From assembly GCA_031411235.1 (NCBI GenBank), contig JANOAR010000030.1, positions 1-14,379 on the forward strand: a stretch of 14,379 bases of DNA, given 5' to 3'. Shown one piece after another: positions 1 to 9,316 of this stretch. A program made the translations under genes and the position numbers. Position 1 is the stretch's first letter. The number at the start of each line of letters is the position of its first letter. The notes under the pieces were generated by a model that saw only the letters and a list, made by a program, of their open reading frames with translations, was not told the origin of the DNA and searched no databases. The DNA is from JANOAR01 sp031411235. GTDB lineage: Bacteria > Verrucomicrobiota > Verrucomicrobiia > Verrucomicrobiales > Verrucomicrobiaceae.

Positions 1-168
1 CTCATCGTGGGCACCGACACGGACTTCCGCGCCGTGGACAGCCCTTCCGACAGCGACGCGACCCTGCCCGGCCTGCCCAGCGGCAGCACGGTGAAGGCCC
101 GCGTGACCTCGGTGAACGGTGCCGGTGAAAGCGTGCCGGGACCGGAGGCGCAGGCCGTGGTGCCTTAA
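1..168 (+). CDS. C-terminal end of a fibronectin type III-like protein (5' partial)
   Basis: Frame 1 is open from the window edge to a TAA at 166-168, giving 55 residues. The segment TVKARVTSVNGAGESVPGP has the pattern of the last strands of a fibronectin type III domain (hydrophobic alternation, then a VNGAGES-type turn). This suggests an extracellular or phage-tail-like modular protein whose main part lies upstream. It is followed on the same strand by a collagen-like, tail-fibre-like protein, so the two may belong to one surface or phage-derived module. The fold is inferred from a short fragment, so another beta-sandwich domain is possible. No start codon or ribosome binding site is visible because the gene begins outside the window. 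Confidence 0.6.
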   Translation, partial: LIVGTDTDFRAVDSPSDSDATLPGLPSGSTVKARVTSVNGAGESVPGPEAQAVVP

Positions 169-171
169 AGC

Positions 172-290
172 AGGACAAGGAGACGGGAGACGGGGAGACT
201 GTCAGACAATCAGACTTTCAGAACTCCCCTTCTCCCCTTCTCCAAGTCTCCCCATCTGATTGTCTCATTGTCTCCAAGTCTTCCCCCCTC
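172..290. repeat. Imperfect inverted repeat rich in GGAGAC / GTCTCC
   Basis: The 128-nt gap between the FN3 gene and the collagen-like gene is almost entirely low-complexity. Its left half (about 172-200) is purine-rich with iterated GGAGAC. Its right half (about 225-290) is the pyrimidine-rich counterpart with iterated GTCTCC. Perfect 11-nt arms lie at 204-214 (AGACAATCAGA) and 255-265 (TCTGATTGTCT). Pieces of the right half recur inside sulfatase genes S4 and S6: GTCTCCCCATCTGA is at 246-259, 7438-7451 and 10631-10644. It is probably a copy of a dispersed repeat family. It could form a hairpin in RNA, but there is no T-run typical of a terminator. Confidence 0.65.
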
Positions 291-296
291 CCCCCC

Positions 297-905
297 ATGC
301 CCTACGACCCCCAATGGCCGCAGAACGGCCAGAACATCGACGCTGACATTTTCCGCAGCCAGTTCGCTGGCATCATCGCCCTGATCAACGGAGCCGCCGA
401 CATCACCGGGGCCGTGGTGGACGGGGTGAACACCTTGAACCCCGGCGATCCGGCGGCGGTGAACGTCGCGGTGGTGGGTACGACGCTGCACTTTACCTTC
501 GGCATCCCGCGCGGGAATGGGGGCAACGACGGAGCCCAGGGTGCCCAGGGGCCACCCTTCTCCACCGCGCTGGTGGACGGGGTGACGACGCTGAACCCCG
601 GCGATAGCGCCACGGTGCAGACCATTTTTGACGGGGCCAACGTGCGCTTCACCTTCGGCATCCCACGCGGCAATGACGGGGCGCAAGGCGGGCCGGGCGG
701 CAACGGGAGCGATGGCAGCCCCGGCAGCCAAGGCCCACCCGGCGAGGTGACCAATGCGCAACTGAGCGCGGCCATCACGGGCACGAGCAACAACACCAAT
801 GGCGTGAGCACGCTAGGCCTGACCGTGAGCGATCCGCCGACCCAGAGTGAGATGCAGCAGATCGTGAACAAGCTGGATGAGCTGATCCTAAACGGCAGAC
901 GGTGA
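297..905 (+). CDS. Collagen-like, phage-tail-fibre-like protein
   Basis: The protein has 202 residues, starting at an ATG preceded by a C-rich stretch with no Shine-Dalgarno sequence. No signal peptide is visible. Residues about 1-38 form a short unique head (MPYDPQWPQNG...). Two related units of about 52 residues follow, each with VDGV(N/T)TLNPGD and then FTFGIPRGN. The second runs into about nine Gly-X-Y triplets (residues about 123-151, e.g. GSDGSPGSQGPPGE). The C-terminus (about 180-202, QSEMQQIVNKLDELI) looks helical and could trimerise the chain. The FxFxIPRGxxG signature followed by collagen repeats is common in phage tail fibres and related bacterial adhesins. The role is inferred to be structural or adhesive, with no enzymatic motif seen. 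The upstream FN3 fragment fits a tail or surface module. Confidence 0.75.
   Translation: MPYDPQWPQNGQNIDADIFRSQFAGIIALINGAADITGAVVDGVNTLNPGDPAAVNVAVVGTTLHFTFGIPRGNGGNDGAQGAQGPPFSTALVDGVTTLNPGDSATVQTIFDGANVRFTFGIPRGNDGAQGGPGGNGSDGSPGSQGPPGEVTNAQLSAAITGTSNNTNGVSTLGLTVSDPPTQSEMQQIVNKLDELILNGRR
414..725 (+). repeat. Internal tandem duplication in the collagen-like gene
   Basis: Two in-frame units about 156 nt apart encode matching segments. The GAC codon of VDGV is at 420 in the first copy and at 576 in the second. Both carry LNPGD, then (T/R)FTFGIPRGN, then collagen triplets. The nucleotide match is strong at the unit start (GTGGACGGGGTGA in both) and weaker in the middle, so the duplication is not recent. 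Confidence 0.7.
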
Positions 906-988
906 GGCCGGGGCTTGCGCATGAAAGGGCGAAGCCAACCTGGAGTCGATCGAACGCGTGGGCTAAGGCGTGAGGGTCTCCAAGAGCC

Positions 989-1086
989 ACCACGGATGAA
1001 CACGGAGGATCACGGATGATCCACCCATGGGGAAGGCGTTCCGATGAAATGATCCTGATTCGTGCCTATCCGTGTTCATCCGTGGT
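989..1086. repeat. Inverted repeat with 18-nt perfect arms
   Basis: The arm 989-1006 (ACCACGGATGAACACGGA) is the exact reverse complement of 1069-1086 (TCCGTGTTCATCCGTGGT). The interval is 62 nt, and weaker pairing continues inward (CACGGAT at 1011-1017 against ATTCGTG at 1058-1064). Within the left arm CACGGATGA is itself repeated (991-999 and 1011-1019). The structure looks like a mobile or dispersed palindromic element, not a terminator, since it lacks a 3' T-run. Confidence 0.8.
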
Positions 1087-1122
1087 TGCGGCTGGATGGA
1101 CTTTCCGGCCCCACTCCACGCT

Positions 1123-1151
1123 TTGTTTTTTTATCCAGGCTCGCCTGTTAT
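1123..1151 (+). promoter_or_regulatory. Weak candidate sigma70-type promoter for the sulfatase array
   Basis: TTGTTT at 1123-1128 and TGTTAT at 1146-1151 are separated by 17 bp, which is the preferred spacing. The hexamers match the consensus at only 3 and 4 of 6 positions. The location, about 70 nt before the first sulfatase start in the least GC-rich part of the gap, is suitable. Transcript 5'-end mapping would decide it. Confidence 0.2.
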
Positions 1152-1222
1152 TTTCTGTGCGCTGCTATTCGCCGTTCGGATAGGCGTTTACCCAATCCTG
1201 CTCATCAACCACTCCGCCTCTC

Positions 1223-2856
<1,634 letters not shown>

Positions 2857-2860
<4 letters not shown>

Positions 2861-4364
2861 CACGCCACCGCCGTCCCACCATGCAACGCGCCCTCTGCCT
2901 CGCCTTCGTTCTCCTTTCACCATTCTCGCTTCCGCATTCGGCATTCGCGGCGCAGCCGAACATCGTCTTCATCGTCGCCGATGACATGGGTTATGCCGAC
3001 CTGGGCACGCAGGGCGCGAAGGGTTTCCAAACGCCGCACCTCGACCGCCTCGCTGCCGAGGGCACGCGCTTCACGCAGTTCTATGTCGCCCAGGCCGTCT
3101 GCACTGCCTCACGCGCGGCGCTCATGACGGGTTGTTACCCCAATCGCATCGGTATGCAGGGGGCCTACAACCACACCAGCCGCGATGGCATGGCGGATGA
3201 GGAATGGTTGCTGCAGGAGATGCTCAAGGAGCGCGGCTATGCCACCGCCGGCCTGGGCAAGTGGCATCTCGGCACGCGGATGAAGTTTCATCCTGTGCGC
3301 CACGGCTTCGATGAATGGCTGGGCATCCCCTACTCGAACGACAACACCAAGTATCATCCCTCGCTCGCCGCCGAGATGCCGCCGCTGCCCCTCTACGACG
3401 GCGAGAAAGTCATCGAACTCGATCCCGATCAGTCGCAGTTTACGCAGCGTTTCACCGAACGCGCCGTGCAATTCATCGAGCGCAATGCTGCGCGTCCCTT
3501 CTTCCTCTACCTGCCCCACGTCATGCCGCATGTGCCTATCTTTGCCTCGGCGAAGTTCAAAGGCCGCAGCGCCGCCGGGCTCTATGGCGATGTGATGGAA
3601 GAACTCGACGGGTCTGTGGGTGAAGTGCTCGCCACGCTGAAGCGGCTCGATCTCGACCAGCGCACGCTCGTCATCTTCATCTCTGACAACGGCCCCTTCC
3701 TCTCCTACGGCGAGCACGCGGGTTCGGCGACACCGCTGCGCGAGGGCAAGCTCACCACCTTCGAGGGCGGCGTGCGCGTGCCTTGCCTCGTCCGCTGGCC
3801 CGGCAGGGTGCCCGCAGGCCGTGTCTGTACCGAGCCCTTCATGGGCATCGACTGGCTGCCTACGCTGACTGAACTCGTCGGTGGGAAAGCCCCCACGCGG
3901 AAGATTGACGGCCTCTCTGCCAAGCCACTCCTCCTCGGCGAAACGAATGCACGCCCGCCGCACGAGGCGCTGTTCTTCTACTCCGGCACCGCGCTGCAAG
4001 CCGTGCGCAGCGGCCCGTGGAAGCTGCACTTCGCGCATCCCTACATCACCCCTGCCGGAGAACCCGGACGTGGTGGCAAGCCGTCCAACTATGGCAAACT
4101 CGCGCCCACATCCATCACACAATCCGGCGTCGAAGGCATCGCCACGCGCCACGGCTACCGCATCGAGCAGCTCCCGCTCTCCCTCTACAATCTCGACACC
4201 GATCCCGGCGAGCAGCACAATGTCGCCGCCGAGCATCCCGACATCGTCGCCCGTCTCTCCACCACCGCCGAACCCATCCGCCAAGACCTCGGCGACTCCC
4301 TGCAAAACATCAAAGGCACTGGCCTCCGCGCCCCCGGATTCGACGACACCCAATCATCCCACCC

Positions 4365-4368
<4 letters not shown>
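2857..4368 (+). CDS. S2: secreted sulfatase, arylsulfatase A/GALNS-like, with CTASR active-site motif
   Basis: The protein has 503 residues from the GTG at 2857, whose GTGA overlaps the S1 stop. An ATG at 2881 would give 495 residues and an equally good signal peptide (LCLAFVLLSPFSLPHSAFA, then AQPN), so the start is uncertain. Numbering from GTG: Asp42-Asp43, modification motif CTASR (Cys82-Arg86), GKWH (Lys135, His137), MPHVP (His225), SDNG (Asp277, Asn278) and the REGK lysine (298). The modification motif has Ala where most S1 enzymes have Pro. In known biology C-x-(A/P)-x-R is accepted by anaerobic radical-SAM maturases, while the oxygen-dependent enzyme prefers C-x-P-x-R. All other catalytic residues are intact. 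There is no Gly/Lys tail. The substrate is unknown, with hexosamine 6-sulfate or an aryl-like sulfate only a family-level guess. Confidence 0.93.
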
Positions 4369-5894
<1,526 letters not shown>

Positions 5895-5904
5895 CATCTG
5901 TCGC

Positions 5905-7740
5905 ATGAAAACTCGGATCTTCCTCGCCCACCTTCCTTCGTCATTCGTCATGGCTTCGCTTTGCGCCTTCCTTCGCCGCCGCACACGCTTCGCCGTGCTG
6001 GCTATCTCGCTTGGCTCGGCTCTGGGTTCCTCCTTCGCAGCAGAGCCGCGTCCCAACATCATCGTCATCATGTCCGATGACGTGGGCTACTCCGACATCG
6101 GCTGTTACGGCAGCGAGATAAGCACGCCGAACCTCGACGCGCTGGCGCAGGGTGGCGTGCGCTTCACGCAGTTTTACAACACCGCCCGCTGCTGCCCGAC
6201 TCGCGCTGCCTTACTGACAGGACTCTACGCGCATCAGGCTGGCATCGGGCACATGGTGGATGATTGGAGCCCAAAGGTAGGCGAGGCCTATGCGGGTGAT
6301 TTGAGCAAGAAGGCCGTGACCCTCGCCGAGGTGCTCAAAACAGCGGGTTACTCGACTTACATGACGGGGAAGTGGCATGTGACGAATAAGACGAAGCCGG
6401 CGAACGATGCCGATAAGGACAACTGGCCGCTTCAGCGCGGCTTTGATCGCTTCTACGGCACCATCCATGGCGAAGGCAGTTTTTTTGACCCGAACACACT
6501 CGTGCGGGACAACCAGTTCATCTCGCCCTTTGCCGATGCCGAGTATCAGCCGAAGGAGTATTATTACACCGATGCGATCAATGACCACGCGGCGCGCTTC
6601 GTGACTGAACACAAGCAGCGCAGTCCCGAGAAGCCCTTCTTCATCTACATCGCCCACACCGCCGCGCACTGGCCCATGCACGCGAAGGACGCCGACATCG
6701 CTAAATACAAAGGCAAATACGACGCGGGCTACGAGGCCATTCGCAGCGCTCGCTTGGAGAAGATGAAGCAGCTCGGCCTACTCGACCCGCGTTGGCAGGC
6801 GACGCCACAGGCGGGCGACTGGAGCAAAGTCGAAAACAAAGCCTGGGAAGCCCGCTGCATGGAGGTCTTTGCCGCCATGCTCGACTGCATGGATCAGGGT
6901 ATAGGCCGCCTCGTCGAGGCGCTGAAAAAGAACGGCCAGTATGACAACACGCTCATCCTTTACCTCCAAGACAACGGCGGCTGCGCCGAGGGCATGGGCC
7001 GCAACGGGCCGCACCAACCGCGCGCCGATGCGCCCACGCTGCCAGTACTCGCCAAAGATTACCTCCAGCCTGATATGATCCCCAAACAGACGCGCGATGG
7101 TTATCCCATGCGCCAAGGCAAAGGCGTCATGCCCGGCGGCGCGGACACCTACATCGGCTACGGTCAAAATTGGGCGAACGTCAGCAACACACCCTTCCGC
7201 GAATACAAGCACTGGCAGCACGAAGGCGGCATCAGCACGCCACTCATCGCGCATTGGCCAAAGGGCATGAAGACCATCGGGCAAGCAGGCAAGGAGACAG
7301 GGAGATTGATCCACACGCCTGGACATCTCATCGACATCATGGCGACGTGTGTGGATCTCAGCGGCGGTCTTTATCCCAAAGAATACAACGGTCACGCTAT
7401 CCAACCCATGGAAGGCGTGAGTCTCAAACCTCTCCTTGTCTCCCCATCTGAAAGTCTCCCAGTCGCCTTGTCCCAGCGCCCCCTCTTCTGGGAGCACGAA
7501 GGCAACCGCGCCATCCGCCTCGGCGACTGGAAGCTCGTCTCCAAACACCCCGGCGGCTGGGAACTCTACGACATGACTGCCGACCGCACCGAGAGGCACG
7601 ATCTCGCCGCGCAGCAGCCCGAGCGCGTGAAGGAAATGGCCGCGCAATGGCAAGCCTGGGCCAAGCGCGTCGGCGTCAAGCCCTGGCCGCTCGGCGGTGG
7701 TGAGGGAAAGAAGGGCAAAGGGAAGCAGCAGGCCCAATAA
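5905..7740 (+). CDS. S4: secreted AtsA-like arylsulfatase, close paralog of S6
   Basis: The protein has 611 residues from the ATG 10 nt after the S3 stop. The open frame reaches further upstream inside S3, but that part has no homology signal. An internal ATG at 5950 (Met16) would give a more usual signal peptide ending SSFA before AEPRPN, so the true start may be there. Motifs: Asp58-Asp59, CCPTR (Cys96-Arg100), GKWH (Lys156, His158), AAHWPMHA (His255), QDNG (Asp356, Asn357) and EYKHWQHEGG (Lys435). The usual Ser before DNG is Gln, but the metal ligands remain. Residues about 510-525 derive from a dispersed repeat, and the C-terminus (597-611) is a Gly/Lys tract. It shares long near-identical stretches with S6. 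The family role is sulfate ester hydrolysis, with substrate unknown. Confidence 0.95.
   Translation: MKTRIFLAHLPSSFVMASLCAFLRRRTRFAVLAISLGSALGSSFAAEPRPNIIVIMSDDVGYSDIGCYGSEISTPNLDALAQGGVRFTQFYNTARCCPTRAALLTGLYAHQAGIGHMVDDWSPKVGEAYAGDLSKKAVTLAEVLKTAGYSTYMTGKWHVTNKTKPANDADKDNWPLQRGFDRFYGTIHGEGSFFDPNTLVRDNQFISPFADAEYQPKEYYYTDAINDHAARFVTEHKQRSPEKPFFIYIAHTAAHWPMHAKDADIAKYKGKYDAGYEAIRSARLEKMKQLGLLDPRWQATPQAGDWSKVENKAWEARCMEVFAAMLDCMDQGIGRLVEALKKNGQYDNTLILYLQDNGGCAEGMGRNGPHQPRADAPTLPVLAKDYLQPDMIPKQTRDGYPMRQGKGVMPGGADTYIGYGQNWANVSNTPFREYKHWQHEGGISTPLIAHWPKGMKTIGQAGKETGRLIHTPGHLIDIMATCVDLSGGLYPKEYNGHAIQPMEGVSLKPLLVSPSESLPVALSQRPLFWEHEGNRAIRLGDWKLVSKHPGGWELYDMTADRTERHDLAAQQPERVKEMAAQWQAWAKRVGVKPWPLGGGEGKKGKGKQQAQ
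7423..7460 (+). repeat. 38-nt sequence shared exactly with S6, containing dispersed repeat
   Basis: Positions 7423-7460 are identical to 10616-10653 in S6 at the homologous place in the two proteins (LKPLLVSPSESLP). Its core at 7438-7451 also occurs in the intergenic repeat at 246-259. In S1 the equivalent loop between the SL-P and WEHEGN-like positions is about 5 residues shorter and unrelated in sequence. Confidence 0.85.
7693..7737 (+). repeat. Gly/Lys tail of S4
   Basis: Residues 597-611 read GGGEGKKGKGKQQAQ. The 18-nt sequence AAGAAGGGCAAAGGGAAG at 7708-7725 is repeated exactly in the S6 tail at 10916-10933. Confidence 0.85.
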
Positions 7741-7826
7741 GCACAGCGTTCGTGCGCTCGGAGTCTGCACTCACGTCGGCTTGTGGATTGCGGATAGGCA
7801 CAGGTGCGCTTCATCGGCAAGGTGAG

Positions 7827-7850
7827 CCCCTTTTCCACGTCTGGAAGGGG
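7827..7850 (+). promoter_or_regulatory. Hairpin overlapping the ribosome binding site of S5
   Basis: CCCC (7827-7830) and TTCC (7833-7836) can pair with GGAA (7843-7846) and GGGG (7847-7850). This leaves a two-base TT bulge and a 6-nt loop (ACGTCT). The 3' arm overlaps the purine-rich ribosome binding region, so folding could limit S5 translation. Only the pairing is visible; regulation is inferred. Confidence 0.35.
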
Positions 7851-7853
7851 GAG
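7847..7853 (+). promoter_or_regulatory. Strong Shine-Dalgarno sequence of S5
   Basis: GGGGGAG ends 8 nt before the ATG at 7862. It is the only clearly canonical ribosome binding site among the eight sulfatase genes, most of which start without one. Confidence 0.6.
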
Positions 7854-7861
7854 ACATCACC

Positions 7862-9298
7862 ATGAAACGGCTCATCCTTCTGCTTTCGGCATTCATCATC
7901 TCGCATTCGGCGTTGTCGGCGCAGCCGAACTTCCTCATGGTCTTCATCGACGACATGGGCTGGGGCGATTTCTCCTGCTTTGGCAACAAGGAGGCGCAGA
8001 CACCCAACATCGACCGCATGGCCGCCGAGGGCATTCGTTTCTCGCAGTTCTATGTGAACTCGCCCATCTGCTCGCCCTCGCGTTGTGCGCTGACCACAGG
8101 GCAGTATCCACAGCGCTGGCGCATCAACTCCTACCTCAACAACCGCGCCGACAACACACGACGCGGCGTGGCGCAGTGGCTTGATCCGAAAGCGCCCACA
8201 TTCGCCCGCATCCTCCAGCAAAACGGCTACGCCACGGGCCACTTCGGCAAGTGGCATCTCGGCGGCCAGCGTGATGTCGATGATGCGCCGCCGATCACGG
8301 CTTATGGCTTCGATGAGTCGCTCACCAACTTTGAAGGCATGGGGCCGAAGCTGCTACCGCTGACCCTGAAACCCGGTGACAAGGAACCCGGCAAAATCTG
8401 GGCCGATGCCGAGCGTCTCGGCCAGCCTGTGACCTGGATGCTGCGCTCCAAAATCACCAGTGGCTTCATCGCTGCTGCGCTGCCGTTCATCGACAAAGCC
8501 GCTGCCGCCAAGAAGCCTTTCTTCGTCAATCTCTGGCCCGACGATGTGCATGGCCCCTGGTGGCCACCGACCGATCAGTGGGCCGAGGGCAAGCGCGGCC
8601 TCTACCTCTCCGTGCTGGAAGAAATGGATCGCCAGTTCGGCCAGCTCTTCGACCACATTCGCAACACCCCCACGCTGCGCGACAACACGCTCATCCTCAT
8701 CTGCTCCGACAACGGCCCAGAGCCAGGCGCGGGCAGCGCAGGCCCGTTTCGCGGTGGCAAAACAACGCTCTACGAGGGCGGCACACGCTCGCCGCTCATC
8801 GCCTGGGGGCCAGGTTTGATCGAGAAAAGCAAGCACGGCACTCACAACGAAACCTCGGTCTTCGCCGCCTTCGATCTTGTCCCCTCGCTGCTCGGCATCG
8901 CGAAGATCGCCACGCCCAAAGACACAGTCTTCGATGGCGAAAACCTCGAGCCCATCCTCCTCGGCCAAAGCACCGACTCCCGCATCGCACCGATCTTTTG
9001 GCGACGCCCACCGGATCGCAAAACCGCATCGCCCACACTCCCCGAGCGCCTCCCCGATCTCGCGATGCGTGAGGGCGACTGGAAGCTCCTCTGCGACTAC
9101 GACGGCAGCAACGCGCAGCTTTACGATCTGGCCAAAGACCGCGCTGAAACCACCAACTTATCCGCAGAACATCCCGACATCGTTTCGCGCTTGAGCCAAG
9201 CCGTGCTCGCCTGGCATCAGTCCATGCCACCCGACAACGGCCCCGCGCTCGGAGCCCAGCCGCCACAAGGTAAAAAGAAGTCCAAAGCTAAAAACTAA
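7862..9298 (+). CDS. S5: secreted sulfatase, GALNS/arylsulfatase A-like
   Basis: The protein has 478 residues from an ATG with a good ribosome binding site. The signal peptide MKRLILLLSAFIISHSALSA precedes QPNFLMVFIDDMG. Motifs: Asp30-Asp31, CSPSR (Cys70-Arg74), GKWH (Lys130, His132), WPDDVHGPW (His230), SDNG (Asp283, Asn284) and FRGGKTTLYEGG (Lys300). All catalytic residues are present and CSPSR is the classical maturation motif. The C-terminus ends in a short basic tract (GKKKSKAKN). The layout is nearest to the bacterial enzymes usually annotated as N-acetylgalactosamine-6-sulfatase or arylsulfatase A. That is a family-level label and not evidence of substrate. It follows the largest gap in the array, so it may open a second operon S5-S8. 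The gap to S6 is 18 nt. Confidence 0.95.
   Translation: MKRLILLLSAFIISHSALSAQPNFLMVFIDDMGWGDFSCFGNKEAQTPNIDRMAAEGIRFSQFYVNSPICSPSRCALTTGQYPQRWRINSYLNNRADNTRRGVAQWLDPKAPTFARILQQNGYATGHFGKWHLGGQRDVDDAPPITAYGFDESLTNFEGMGPKLLPLTLKPGDKEPGKIWADAERLGQPVTWMLRSKITSGFIAAALPFIDKAAAAKKPFFVNLWPDDVHGPWWPPTDQWAEGKRGLYLSVLEEMDRQFGQLFDHIRNTPTLRDNTLILICSDNGPEPGAGSAGPFRGGKTTLYEGGTRSPLIAWGPGLIEKSKHGTHNETSVFAAFDLVPSLLGIAKIATPKDTVFDGENLEPILLGQSTDSRIAPIFWRRPPDRKTASPTLPERLPDLAMREGDWKLLCDYDGSNAQLYDLAKDRAETTNLSAEHPDIVSRLSQAVLAWHQSMPPDNGPALGAQPPQGKKKSKAKN
9269..9295 (+). repeat. Short Lys-rich tail of S5
   Basis: Residues 470-478 read GKKKSKAKN, after the end of the sulfatase domain. It is shorter and less regular than the tails of S1, S4 and S6 but occupies the same position. 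Confidence 0.65.
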
Positions 9299-9316
9299 CT
9301 CCCTCCTCCCATCACC

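Larger units (their letters stand above)
906..1222. other. 317-bp non-coding gap with inverted repeat and possible leader of the sulfatase array
   Basis: I see no supported gene here. A 32-codon frame at 921-1019 has no ribosome binding site, ends inside the repeat and shows no recognisable motif. The central part is the inverted repeat at 989-1086. The last 130 bp are noticeably less GC-rich and include a T-run near 1124-1132 and TTATTTT near 1148. This fits a promoter or leader region for the first sulfatase gene at 1223. Confidence 0.6.
7741..7861. other. 121-bp spacer, the only large gap inside the sulfatase array
   Basis: No reading frame with support lies here. The spacer contains CGGATAGGCAC (7791-7801), the reverse complement of part of the inverted repeat near 1061-1071, so it may hold a decayed copy of that element. 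A hairpin and the strong ribosome binding site of S5 occupy its 3' end. I find no convincing promoter hexamers, but the gap is the natural place for a second transcription start. Confidence 0.5.

Noticed and set aside
921..1019. 32-codon frame after the collagen-like gene
   Set aside because: There is no ribosome binding site or recognisable motif, and its 3' third is the left arm of the inverted repeat.
989..1086. Rho-independent terminator
   Set aside because: The arms are 62 nt apart and no T-run follows the second arm.
4017..4364. Upstream extension of the S3 reading frame into S2
   Set aside because: The extension is an Arg/His-rich out-of-frame reading of S2. The ATG at 4365 gives a signal peptide and an ATGA overlap.
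5974..5992. Twin-arginine signal in S4 (RRRTRF)
   Set aside because: The pattern lacks the S-R-R-x-F-L-K context, and the following hydrophobic stretch with SSFA/AE fits a Sec signal.
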